Source: a virus. Taken from it: a stretch of 20,660 bases of DNA. Within the stretch, counting starts at the first letter, position 1; each line of letters opens with the position of its first letter. A model generated the notes under the pieces. It searched no databases, was not told where the DNA came from, and saw nothing but the letters and a program-made list of their open reading frames with translations. The position numbers were made by a program, and so were the translations under genes. Of this stretch, positions 1-6,074 are shown piece after piece. The stretch covers positions 1 through 20,660 of IMG/VR virus record IMGVR_UViG_3300048838_001036. The stretch is one strand, 5' to 3'.

Positions 1-1
1 C

Positions 2-304
2 ATGCGTTCTGAGCGTAATCCCCTCAAGTACCAGGGCAACAGCACAACGAAGGTAGTGAAGGCTCACAAGCCGTTCTCCCGCCTTGAATACCAGCACGTC
101 GGCTGGAATTGGATGAAGCTCTGCGAACAGCATGAACGCAGCTACACGAAAGACCGCTGGCTTGTGGAGCCCTACGGCCGATATCAGCGATACGGGGAAG
201 GCTATAGCAAGTCACGCTTTATCATTGTCACCGGGCACGAGCGCCAACGCCGCTCAGACCTGCTCACCACGGAAGAGGAAAGCCATGCAGCACCAGGGAC
301 CTGA
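2..304 (+). CDS. Hypothetical protein, possibly 5'-truncated by the window edge
   Basis: This 100-residue reading frame is open from the second base of the window, so the true start may lie upstream and no ribosome-binding site can be judged. The product is basic and rich in Arg, Tyr and Trp, with no membrane segment, signal peptide or motif I recognise. Its last 20 bases overlap the start of the next gene at 285, the same tight packing seen through the following five genes, which argues that it is a real member of a plus-strand operon. An opposite-strand frame at 24-215 has no coding context. Function unknown; it may be an early or accessory phage protein. Confidence 0.55.
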   Translation: MRSERNPLKYQGNSTTKVVKAHKPFSRLEYQHVGWNWMKLCEQHERSYTKDRWLVEPYGRYQRYGEGYSKSRFIIVTGHERQRRSDLLTTEEESHAAPGT

Positions 305-641
305 AGTTGACCCCGTTATCCAGGAACTCATTGAAGCTCACTTCCCTGACATCGGTGCGCCTGGGCGTGGCCGCATACGATCCTACACCGTGGAGATGTC
401 AGCCATACTCAAGAGCAGGCTGGCTGATGAACTCATGGAGCAGTATGAGCTGGGCCCGGTCATTGAGGAACAGGAGCTGCTCCGTGGACAGATTGCAGGG
501 CGCTGCATGGCCGCCTTCCTCACGCATGAGTCATACCTGAAAAAGACCCCTGACACCGTCGCGGGTCTGGCCGTATGCTGCGCTGATTCACTTCTTAGAT
601 TGCTCAATGAAAGGCCCGCAAATGTCGAACCCACGCCCTGA
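285..641 (+). CDS. Hypothetical phage protein
   Basis: The frame is open from 132, but the ATG at 285 is preceded by a purine-rich GGAAGAGGAAAG ribosome-binding site (271-282), so 285 is chosen, giving 118 residues. The product is helix-rich and acidic, with two Cys near the C-terminus (the AVCCADS segment) and no membrane segment. I do not recognise a family. It overlaps its upstream neighbour by 20 bases and its downstream neighbour's chosen start (622) by 20 bases, so the three are probably translated from one message. Confidence 0.65.
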   Translation: MQHQGPEVDPVIQELIEAHFPDIGAPGRGRIRSYTVEMSAILKSRLADELMEQYELGPVIEEQELLRGQIAGRCMAAFLTHESYLKKTPDTVAGLAVCCADSLLRLLNERPANVEPTP

Positions 642-1065
642 AATTGTGGCGGCGAACCTCCCCTATGCGGCCAAGGCCAGCCTCTACAGGATGCCGGGCT
701 ATCGTGCCCAGCGTCATGAGTTTGACCTTGCGTGGCTCATGGGATTTCAAAACCTCATTTTTGCCAGCTTCGCCAATGAGGATGATGGCTTTAAAACCAG
801 AATCCATGAGGCGCAAAAGGCTTTCGCCCAAAGCCTCATGGAGTACGGCGTTCGCAACGCAGAGTTGATCATGCAAGCCTACGTCGCGGGCCGAAAGGAT
901 GCCATGCGCATGCTGAAACAAAGCCCGGTGGAAACCATAGCGTCTGATATCAGTGAGCTGAATACCAAGCTTGCACACTGGGCCAGGGACCTTGAACTCA
1001 AGATGACCGGCAACAGGCGCAAGGTCTATGACAAGCTGAGGAAAGATAATGTGGAAGGTCCTTGA
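622..1065 (+). CDS. Hypothetical phage protein, helical
   Basis: The ATG at 622 has an AAAGG ribosome-binding site at 610-614 with 7-base spacing, so it is preferred over the in-frame ATG at 607. The 147-residue product is alpha-helical by composition (many Ala, Leu, Lys, Glu), with a basic C-terminus (NRRKVYDKLRK). No catalytic motif, Cys cluster or membrane segment is visible. It overlaps the following winged-helix gene by 17 bases. It might be a small structural or nucleic-acid-associated early protein, but no function can be assigned. Confidence 0.65.
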   Translation: MSNPRPEIVAANLPYAAKASLYRMPGYRAQRHEFDLAWLMGFQNLIFASFANEDDGFKTRIHEAQKAFAQSLMEYGVRNAELIMQAYVAGRKDAMRMLKQSPVETIASDISELNTKLAHWARDLELKMTGNRRKVYDKLRKDNVEGP

Positions 1066-1324
1066 ACAGGCCATGCTGGATAAGGCGGTGAGCTTTGAGG
1101 CTCGATCCCTCTACGTGTTCCTATGCATCAGAAAGTATCGCTCCCCAACCATGAAGGAGATTGCCTACGACACGGGCCTCTCCAACAAGCGGGTGAGCTA
1201 TCTCCTTTCTGAACTGATCGTCAGTGGATGGTTGACAAGGCGCGAGCCGAAGCCTCATAAAATCGTCTACGACTTCGACTACACGGGCCATCCAGCCCTT
1301 CAGCCGCCGAGGTTCAACGCATGA
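1049..1324 (+). CDS. Winged-helix DNA-binding protein
   Basis: This 91-residue protein is little more than one winged helix-turn-helix domain. Residues about 17-30 form helix 1 (FEARSLYVFLCIRK). Residues 32-60 carry the helix-turn-helix with the pattern SPTMKEIAYDTGLSNKRVSYL, where GLS is the turn and NKRVSYLLSELI is the recognition helix. The wing (GWLTRREP) follows. Such domains occur in GntR/MarR-like regulators and in phage replication-initiation helix-turn-helix proteins. A GAGGAAAG ribosome-binding site lies just upstream (1037-1044). Its stop overlaps the next ATG (ATGA at 1321-1324), indicating translational coupling. It could bind the GGAAC operator array at 4765-4830, but nothing in the sequence proves that. 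Confidence 0.8.
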   Translation: MWKVLEQAMLDKAVSFEARSLYVFLCIRKYRSPTMKEIAYDTGLSNKRVSYLLSELIVSGWLTRREPKPHKIVYDFDYTGHPALQPPRFNA

Positions 1325-1716
1325 CCTACATGCGGTATCAAAGATGCTGCGTCTGCAAACGATTCGTCGGGAAGGTCGTCGCCAATGCCGTTGACCCGGC
1401 CTTCGTTTGCGGGCAATGCCAAACCACGTTTGACAAGCCACGGAAAGGCGGGGATATGCGCCCGTTTTTTAGCTGCCCACGCTGCCTTAGCAAAACCTAC
1501 CACGCGCACGACATCGCTCAGAATTACTGCCCTCGCTGCAAGATCTTTTGCAGGCTTGACCCGGCGAAGATCAACCTCGTAAGGCAGCGCATGCTGGAGT
1601 TCAAGAGGGTACTCCTGGAGCACGGTGAAGGCTTTATCACCACGCAGGAATTCAACACGATGATCGCAGCCATGCACGATCTTGAGGTCCTGCTCAACGG
1701 GCTGGAGGACGCATGA
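1321..1716 (+). CDS. Zinc-ribbon protein with four CXXC pairs
   Basis: This 131-residue protein has four metal-binding knuckles: C9/C12, C30/C33, C52/C55 and C70/C73, enough for two structural zinc sites. The second half of the Cys region (SCPRC...HAHDIAQNYCPRC) matches a pattern common in small phage proteins, two CXXC pairs flanking a His/Asp-Ile segment. The C-terminal 50 residues form a charged helix. It starts by ATGA coupling to the winged-helix gene and ends by ATGA coupling to the next gene. Zinc-ribbon proteins of this size often bind nucleic acid or RNA polymerase; the exact role here is unknown. Confidence 0.75.
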   Translation: MTYMRYQRCCVCKRFVGKVVANAVDPAFVCGQCQTTFDKPRKGGDMRPFFSCPRCLSKTYHAHDIAQNYCPRCKIFCRLDPAKINLVRQRMLEFKRVLLEHGEGFITTQEFNTMIAAMHDLEVLLNGLEDA

Positions 1717-2195
1717 CAATTGACTGGAAGACTCTACAGCCAACAGGCAAATGCTTCGATGATGCGCTGGAGTTTCTTTGGAACGCAGCTCATGAGCACG
1801 TCAATGACCTTGGCACGGACTTTGAGAATTATCATTTCAATTTCCCATATCGCTTGATGCACGGAATCTGCCGTATGCCTGTTCATAACACTCCATACGC
1901 CCATGCCTGGGTCGAAAATATTAAAACCAGTCACGGCTTCCATGCCGTGCTGGTTAACGCCAACCGCGTCTTTCTCAAGCTGCCCATAACGGAATTGTAC
2001 GAGTTCCTGACACCGTTGTATATCGTCTCATATACAGCACGGGAAGCCTTTGAAATGAATAAGCGCGTCGGGACCTACGGGCCCTGGCGTCACGATATCC
2101 TGCAGCATTGCCGGAACTATAGCCCTGGCAATGCCGACGAACTACGCCTGCAACGGTCCGGAATTCACCGGACCGCTTCTCAAGGAGAATCCTGA
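1713..2195 (+). CDS. Cys/His (transglutaminase/papain-fold-like) phage protein
   Basis: The 160-residue product begins by ATGA overlap with the zinc-ribbon gene. It has C14 at the start of a helix (GKCFDDALEFL), an H50-G51 step, and H64-A-W-V-E68 on a predicted strand. The next strand reads HAVLVNANRVF, with N82/N84 where the third catalytic residue (Asp) would be expected. This Cys, then HAWVE, then acidic/amide order is the layout of transglutaminase-core and papain-fold enzymes, for example the leader peptidases of lasso-peptide clusters. The C-terminus carries a YGPW motif. No signal peptide is present, so it acts in the cytoplasm. The fold assignment is inference from spacing of a few residues; a non-enzymatic homologue is possible. 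Confidence 0.7.
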   Translation: MTIDWKTLQPTGKCFDDALEFLWNAAHEHVNDLGTDFENYHFNFPYRLMHGICRMPVHNTPYAHAWVENIKTSHGFHAVLVNANRVFLKLPITELYEFLTPLYIVSYTAREAFEMNKRVGTYGPWRHDILQHCRNYSPGNADELRLQRSGIHRTASQGES

Positions 2196-2196
2196 T

Positions 2197-2688
2197 ATGA
2201 AAGTGAAACTTCTGTTGCTAAGCATGGCCCTGTCCAGCGCGTGCTTTGCCCACGTCCCCAAGGATGAACGCCTGGAATTGTGCGTAAGCACCGGCCCTTG
2301 CGCAATCCCCACGACCGCCAAGGAGATTGAAGGGACCATCTACATCGTGCGTGAGTACGACTATGAAACCCTTGCCAATCTTTGGACCGGCGCGACCTTC
2401 TTTGTCACAAATGACGAGAACTATGACGCCGCGCGTGAACTCCTCGTCAGCGATGTTCTCACGTTCCCAGCCGTGAACCCCTCAGCCGGGGTCATGGAGC
2501 GGAAAGGTGGAACTCCCGCGCCCGCGCCCAAGCCAGCGCCTTCAGGTGGACCCCTTGTCAGTGGATCCGTTTCCGTTGGCAACATCACGATCGGCGGCGG
2601 CGGCGGTGCGCAATGCACGGACTGTCACACCGGATCAATGAAGGAGATTCACGGGCAGGTCATGAAGCCCAAGAAGGATGACAAGTAA
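2197..2688 (+). CDS. Secreted protein with C-terminal CXXCH motif
   Basis: The frame is open from 2131, but AAGGAG at 2182-2187 and the hydrophobic N-terminus place the start at 2197, one base after the previous stop. The 163-residue product opens with a signal peptide (MKVKLLLLSMALSSACFA); cleavage after A18 is likely, and a weak lipobox ending at C16 is an alternative. A mixed globular part (20-100) contains C29 and C35. A Pro/Ala/Gly linker (104-137) follows, and the tail holds C140-T-D-C143-H144, the haem c attachment signature. The tail after CXXCH is only 19 residues, far shorter than a cytochrome c domain, so haem binding is uncertain; a metal or disulfide role is possible. The product would act in the periplasm or on the cell surface. 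Confidence 0.7.
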   Translation: MKVKLLLLSMALSSACFAHVPKDERLELCVSTGPCAIPTTAKEIEGTIYIVREYDYETLANLWTGATFFVTNDENYDAARELLVSDVLTFPAVNPSAGVMERKGGTPAPAPKPAPSGGPLVSGSVSVGNITIGGGGGAQCTDCHTGSMKEIHGQVMKPKKDDK

Positions 2689-2697
2689 TTGATTCAG

Positions 2698-2744
2698 AGG
2701 GCTCGGGCACTCTACCGAGGCCCAGAGGTGAACGCCTGAGCCCT
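2698..2744 (+). other. Alternative-hairpin intergenic element
   Basis: AGGGCTCGGGC (2698-2708) can pair with GCCTGAGCCCT (2734-2744), 10 of 11 Watson-Crick pairs plus one G-U. The same left arm (2699-2706) can instead pair with CCGAGGCCC (2715-2723) with one bulge. The two hairpins exclude each other. No T-run follows, so a simple intrinsic terminator is unlikely; an mRNA stabiliser, attenuator-like switch or processing site between the secreted-protein gene and the protease gene fits better. Confidence 0.4.
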
Positions 2745-2788
2745 TCCATGCTAAGATCCTCGACACAATCACCCGTTAAGGAGAAGAA

Positions 2789-3553
2789 ATGTCGAGGATG
2801 TTTTTCATTCTGCTTTGCCTCCTGTTCCTGGCCTGCGCTCCGCAGGAAACTTCAACCCTCAACTATGCGACGTTCACCCCTGGCCGTGAGGTCATGAAGC
2901 AGTGGTCAGCCTACACGACCATTGAGCGCCGTGGCTGCACGCTGCCCATCCAGCTCTATGCATTCCCAGGCGCTGACGTTCCACCCGAGCAAGGCGCGTT
3001 CGTGCGGAGAGCCGTGGAGAGCGCCGTCAAAGCCTGGGCAAGCGCACCGGCATGGCCATGCACCGCAACGCGCGTTGTCTGGGCAGAGGCGGGCCCTGGC
3101 ACCGTGCAGGTCTACCTGGACCCAACGGTAACGAGGGCCTACACAATCGTCGGGCAGAATCAGGTCTACCTTTCACACGCCAACACCGTGCCCACGGACC
3201 CACTCGCGGAAAGGATTATCCTTCATGAGTTTGGACATATATTCGGACTTGCCGACACGTACTCTGAACCCGGTTATCAGCAGCCCTTGAATCAGCCGCC
3301 CGGAATCATGAACAGGCTATGGGAAGTGAATGGACTTTCCGGGGACGATATCCGCGGAGCCGCCGCCCTCTACGAATACATCAATGGACGCAGGCCCTTC
3401 TGTGACAACGGCTATGTGGTGGGAGCCGCCTATGAGAATGTCAATCGTGTGGCCTTCTGCGTGCCCACGTTTGGACCCAACCAGCCGCCTCCTGACTCCA
3501 CAATCAAAAGCCAGCATGGTATTATCCTGGTCAACCCACTGGAACCTAGCTGA
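2789..3553 (+). CDS. Lipoprotein zinc metalloprotease (metzincin)
   Basis: The 254-residue protein starts 5 bases after AAGGAG (2778-2783). A hydrophobic leader ends at a lipobox-like FLAC with C16 as the acylated residue; +2 is Ala, not Asp, which would direct it to the outer membrane in Gram-negative cells. The catalytic segment H146-E-F-G-H150-I-F-G153-L-A-D156 is the extended metzincin zinc site, followed by a Met-turn (PGIMN, M174) and a matrixin-like end helix (LSGDDIRGAAALYEY). Cys pairs (C50/C91 and two near the C-terminus) may form disulfides outside the cytoplasm. It is expected to cleave a protein at the cell surface; the substrate is unknown. A terminator follows at 3600. A phage structural role is unlikely given the lipid anchor. 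Confidence 0.85.
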   Translation: MSRMFFILLCLLFLACAPQETSTLNYATFTPGREVMKQWSAYTTIERRGCTLPIQLYAFPGADVPPEQGAFVRRAVESAVKAWASAPAWPCTATRVVWAEAGPGTVQVYLDPTVTRAYTIVGQNQVYLSHANTVPTDPLAERIILHEFGHIFGLADTYSEPGYQQPLNQPPGIMNRLWEVNGLSGDDIRGAAALYEYINGRRPFCDNGYVVGAAYENVNRVAFCVPTFGPNQPPPDSTIKSQHGIILVNPLEPS

Positions 3554-3599
3554 CAGGGTTCCTGACTTCTCTACGATCATCAAAGATCCGTAAGCAGAC

Positions 3600-3635
3600 G
3601 CCCGGCCTCGCAATTGCGCGTGACCGGGATTTTTC
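3600..3635 (+). terminator. Probable intrinsic terminator after the protease gene
   Basis: CCCGG (3601-3605) and CCGGG (3624-3628) close a hairpin whose loop contains the small palindrome CGCAATTGCG (3609-3618). ATTTTTC follows directly. The outer stem is short, so strength is moderate. Its position 47 bases after the protease stop fits the end of the 2197-3553 transcript. The roughly 440 bases from 3554 to 3995 otherwise hold only this hairpin, a doubtful small frame at 3665 and a second hairpin at 3785. Confidence 0.5.
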
Positions 3636-3664
3636 ATAACATCAGCAGCCGGAGCAATGACCGA

Positions 3665-3811
3665 ATGAGCATCCGTATCCTCTGTGTGGCCGCCCTGCTT
3701 TCCTTCCTGACTCCTGAACGGAGGGCCTACGCGCCCACCTTCAAGGCTACGGTCGTCATGAAGTTGTCGCCCTTGAAAATAAAGAAGGGGTTCCCTAAAG
3801 AACCCCTTTGA
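3665..3811 (+). CDS. Doubtful small hydrophobic-leader peptide
   Basis: A 48-residue frame begins at ATG 3665 with GGAG at 3651-3654. It opens with a hydrophobic stretch (residues 3-15) and an AYA that could be a signal-peptidase site, though PERR just before it is unusual for a signal peptide. Its last codons lie inside the hairpin at 3785-3808, which is atypical for a real gene. No family is recognised. The surrounding region has low coding density, so this may be spurious. Confidence 0.25.
   Translation: MSIRILCVAALLSFLTPERRAYAPTFKATVVMKLSPLKIKKGFPKEPL
3785..3808 (-). terminator. Strong perfect hairpin, probable leftward (or bidirectional) terminator
   Basis: AAGGGGTTC (3785-3793) and GAACCCCTT (3800-3808) form a perfect 9-bp stem with a 6-base loop. 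Read leftward, the stem is followed by CTTTATTTTC, a T-rich tract. Read rightward, the following TGAAATC is poor. It would therefore stop leftward transcripts best. No minus-strand gene lies nearby, so it may catch read-through from the leftward operon that ends at 6063. Confidence 0.55.
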
Positions 3812-3995
3812 AATCTCAAGGCTCAGGAGTTATGAAACGGTTCCTTGGCCCTCGCTGTTCACCTTCCAACGATACCAGCCTTTTAACCTTTCCCATATCC
3901 GTCCTCAAAAGACAGACGACTGATTCTGTTACCCCCCAAGGCCAAGGCCCGGAAACGGCTCCGTGTTAAAATACCGGGAAGAGAGGGTCCACCTG

Positions 3996-4154
3996 ATGCT
4001 GAATCTGTTGCCACCGGGACGAACCAAGCGAGCCCTGATCGTCACTGCAGCCCTGGCCATCGTCGCCCAAGGACTCAGTGAGGTCGCCCTTACCTGCGTC
4101 AAGATCCTGAAGGAGCTGTTGCCTTTGATCGCAGGAGGCGGTTATAAATTCTGA
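3996..4154 (+). CDS. Small single-TM membrane protein
   Basis: The ATG at 3996 follows GAGAGGG (about 3981-3987) at workable spacing and gives 52 residues; the upstream in-frame GTG at 3963 lacks such a site. A short basic N-terminus (PPGRTKR) precedes a hydrophobic run, ALIVTAALAIVAQGL, and a second, weaker amphipathic run near the C-terminus. This shape fits a small phage membrane protein such as a holin-like or exclusion protein. No enzyme is adjacent to make a lysis role compelling. Confidence 0.45.
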   Translation: MLNLLPPGRTKRALIVTAALAIVAQGLSEVALTCVKILKELLPLIAGGGYKF

Positions 4155-4247
4155 AACCTTGACCGAAATATCCTGACCTGCTTCTGACAAGCGTGGACGC
4201 CGTTCACGCATGACCATATTCAACCCAGGTTTTTGGAGGTTATTCCG

Positions 4248-4460
4248 ATGACAGAGGCCCTTTACGTGTCCATGTTCACAAGTCCGCAGTCCAGCATGAG
4301 TGAGCGCAAGCGCAGGCTCAAAGCCAAGGTCATGGAAAGGCTGGCACGGTTTGGAATCTACGGAGCCACGGTAACGGCCTTCGCCCTGCAGTCATCGGAC
4401 CCGTCACTTTATGCGGGCATTGCCTCCACAATCTGCCTAGCTCTGGAGTGTTTGAGATGA
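4248..4460 (+). CDS. Small membrane protein, two hydrophobic segments
   Basis: GGAGG (4235-4239) sits 8 bases before the ATG at 4248, a near-ideal ribosome-binding site, giving 70 residues. The N-terminal 32 residues include a strongly basic stretch (SERKRRLKAKVMERL), followed by two hydrophobic segments (FGIYGATVTAFAL and LYAGIASTICLALECL) that could make a short hairpin in the membrane. Its stop overlaps the next start (ATGA). The N-in basic domain plus two short TMs resembles small phage holin or anti-holin-like proteins, but sequence alone cannot establish that. Confidence 0.6.
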   Translation: MTEALYVSMFTSPQSSMSERKRRLKAKVMERLARFGIYGATVTAFALQSSDPSLYAGIASTICLALECLR

Positions 4461-4747
4461 CGTGGGCTCCCAAAGGACCAGTCAAAAGACAGTATTCCCA
4501 CGACCAAGCCAATAAGCCGTTTATCGAGGTTGGCGCTGAAGTGGTATGTCCAAATCCCTTTTGTCGAAAGAGCATAGCCCGCTTTGTTAAGCCGCTAAGG
4601 CAGGGAGAGCGCATCACCTCCCAGCACCTGGTTGGAAATGGAATCTCCTTCGGCGCTGAAATGAAGTGCCAATCGTGCGGTATCCCCTGGTTCCTGATGG
4701 AAACGACGCAGATACATTTGCGCTCGGGATGGATACCCAGGTACTAG
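4457..4747 (+). CDS. Small zinc-ribbon protein
   Basis: The ATG at 4457 overlaps the previous stop as ATGA, with GGAG at 4445-4448; an upstream GTG at 4448 is less likely. The 96-residue product has C31-PNPF-C36 and C71-QS-C74, a plausible four-Cys zinc site with an unusual four-residue first gap. The part between the pairs is basic (RKSIARFVKPLRQGER). No membrane segment is seen although both neighbours are membrane proteins. The function is unknown; a nucleic-acid-binding role is possible. Confidence 0.6.
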   Translation: MTWAPKGPVKRQYSHDQANKPFIEVGAEVVCPNPFCRKSIARFVKPLRQGERITSQHLVGNGISFGAEMKCQSCGIPWFLMETTQIHLRSGWIPRY

Positions 4748-4764
4748 CCCAGGCGGGTTAGACC

Positions 4765-4830
4765 GGAACAGTTCCACCCCGTTCCGGAACAGTTCCGATT
4801 GTGCCGGAACATTGTTTCAGGCAATGGAAC
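4765..4830 (+). promoter_or_regulatory. Array of GGAAC palindromes, probable repressor operators
   Basis: GGAACAGTTCC occurs exactly at 4765-4775 and 4786-4796, and a degenerate copy GGAACATTGTTTC lies at 4806-4818. Their centres (4770, 4791, 4812) are each 21 bases apart, two helical turns. A fourth GGAAC begins at 4826. Further copies occur inside the next gene, GGAACAGGTTCC at 4931-4942 and GGAACAG at 4952, again 21 bases apart. Such phasing is typical of a dimeric regulator binding cooperatively, or of origin iterons. Confidence 0.6.
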
Positions 4831-4840
4831 ACCGTGTAAC
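4812..4840 (+). promoter_or_regulatory. Possible sigma70-like promoter inside the operator array
   Basis: TTGTTT (4812-4817) and TGTAAC (4835-4840) are separated by 17 bases, giving a weak -35/-10 pair with a start near 4847, just before the GGAG of the 4867 gene. The third palindrome covers the -35 and the fourth GGAAC lies in the spacer, so a bound repressor would block it. Each hexamer matches consensus only partly, so the call is tentative. Confidence 0.35.
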
Positions 4841-4866
4841 CATGAGCGAAACACGGAGTTCAACGC

Positions 4867-5676
4867 ATGGCACTCACTCAGGACGAGGCACGGATCTACG
4901 AAACATTGAAACAGGAAGGCGGCGACACATGGAACAGGTTCCGCGCACGCCGGAACAGTCTCGCACGCAGGAAAAACCTTACGGAAGAGGAAGCAATCAA
5001 ACTGGCACTGGAGCCCATCATGCAGACCGGCGACGTTATCAACATCCACCGCAACACTGTGGCACCGCCCGCCACTGAGCACATGAGCCCTGCAGAAATC
5101 CTCGCATGGTCACGCATAGCCGTATGTGCGTTCATGGTCATCCTGACAACCGGATACCAGATCTATGCCCAGCGGGCCCTCTATGCCAACGGGAATGAGG
5201 GACTTTACTTGGCCGCCCTCCTGGACCTCCTGTTGGTCGGTGCCGCCCTGCTTACTCCCGCGGGATGGGCCCTCAGGCTGGCGAAATGGGCCTTCATGGG
5301 CTTCATCGTCCTGCACATGGCCCTGGCCATGGACCGGGCCTCACAACAGATCTCCATGGCCGATAGCCCGCAGATCCAGGAGCGCCGACTTGCGCACGCG
5401 AGGGAAACAAAGCTTCTCGAAACCATACCGACGGGCCGGGTATCTGATCGCCTCGACAAGTCCGCGGACATTGCCCTCATCGAAAAGGAAATCGCACGCC
5501 TGGAGCGCGAGATAAAGGAGGGGCACCGCTTCCTGGGGACCGGGGACGCGGACGTAAAAACACGGGTCCGATGGATAAACCTAGCGGCCCAGTTGTTGTT
5601 CTCACACCTTCTCGGGGTCATGCTCGCGGCTGAGGTTTCACATGGAACACTGCGCAGGCGACTGACAAAAGCCTGA
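4867..5676 (+). CDS. Four-TM membrane protein with cytoplasmic coiled coil
   Basis: GGAG (4855-4858) precedes the ATG by 8 bases. The 269-residue product has a basic soluble N-terminus (1-75), three hydrophobic segments at about 80-99, 113-131 and 136-155, and a charged helical stretch at 165-220 (ALIEKEIARLEREIKEG) likely to be a coiled coil. A last hydrophobic segment lies at 234-256, with a basic tail after it. I recognise no family. It is the first gene after the operator array and probable promoter, so it may be regulated separately from the upstream genes, as superinfection-exclusion or lysogenic conversion proteins often are; that role is inference. Confidence 0.7.
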   Translation: MALTQDEARIYETLKQEGGDTWNRFRARRNSLARRKNLTEEEAIKLALEPIMQTGDVINIHRNTVAPPATEHMSPAEILAWSRIAVCAFMVILTTGYQIYAQRALYANGNEGLYLAALLDLLLVGAALLTPAGWALRLAKWAFMGFIVLHMALAMDRASQQISMADSPQIQERRLAHARETKLLETIPTGRVSDRLDKSADIALIEKEIARLEREIKEGHRFLGTGDADVKTRVRWINLAAQLLFSHLLGVMLAAEVSHGTLRRRLTKA

Positions 5677-5729
5677 CACCCTATCTGCAGGGCTGGCCCG
5701 CTGGTATCATGCTGGCGAGGGAAACGCCT

Positions 5730-6074
5730 ATGCTCAAAATCATCGTGAGGTATTTCGTCATGGACTGGCTCGTCAACATGATCGTCAAGTGGATCCTGGA
5801 GCAGGTAAAGAACGGCACCATTGAGGCCATCGCTGATAAGGCGAAGGCCGTGGTCCTCCCCTGGCTGCGTGACCGCAAGGATGAACTCATTGCCCGCCTC
5901 AAGGAGGAAGCCCGGAAAACCGGAACGCCCATTGATGACGCCTTCGTGGACTGGATTGACATTTTCATTGAGGCCTGGATACCTGACAGCCCGGTGACAC
6001 TCGCCCAGGTTCCGCCGCTCCCTGAGAAATACTGTCAACCCGGTGACGCCGCCTGCCAAACGTCAATTGCATGA
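5730..6074 (+). CDS. Small amphipathic membrane-associated protein
   Basis: The ATG at 5730 has GAGGG (5717-5721) 8 bases upstream and is preferred to the ATG at 5709. The 114-residue product starts with a hydrophobic, aromatic-rich stretch (MLKIIVRYFVMDWLVNMIVKW), then alternating amphipathic helices with Lys/Glu/Arg faces and a Pro-rich C-terminus with two Cys (EKYCQPGDAACQ). It may sit on or in the inner membrane. It ends tail-to-tail with the short-chain dehydrogenase, overlapping its 3' end by 12 bases. No family is recognised. Confidence 0.6.
   Translation: MLKIIVRYFVMDWLVNMIVKWILEQVKNGTIEAIADKAKAVVLPWLRDRKDELIARLKEEARKTGTPIDDAFVDWIDIFIEAWIPDSPVTLAQVPPLPEKYCQPGDAACQTSIA

Noticed and set aside
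3832-3969. 45-residue plus-strand frame
   Set aside because: AGGAG is only 2 bases from the ATG and the sequence resembles no protein; coding potential is weak.
4765-4830. LexA (SOS) boxes
   Set aside because: GAAC-A-GTTC has a one-base centre, unlike Gram-positive LexA (GAAC-N4-GTTC) or the alpha-proteobacterial GTTC-N7-GTTC; a phage-specific regulator is likelier.
5205-6059. 284-residue minus-strand frame
   Set aside because: It lies opposite the four-TM gene and its neighbour, is basic and low in domain content, and lacks a ribosome-binding site; the plus-strand genes have good ones.
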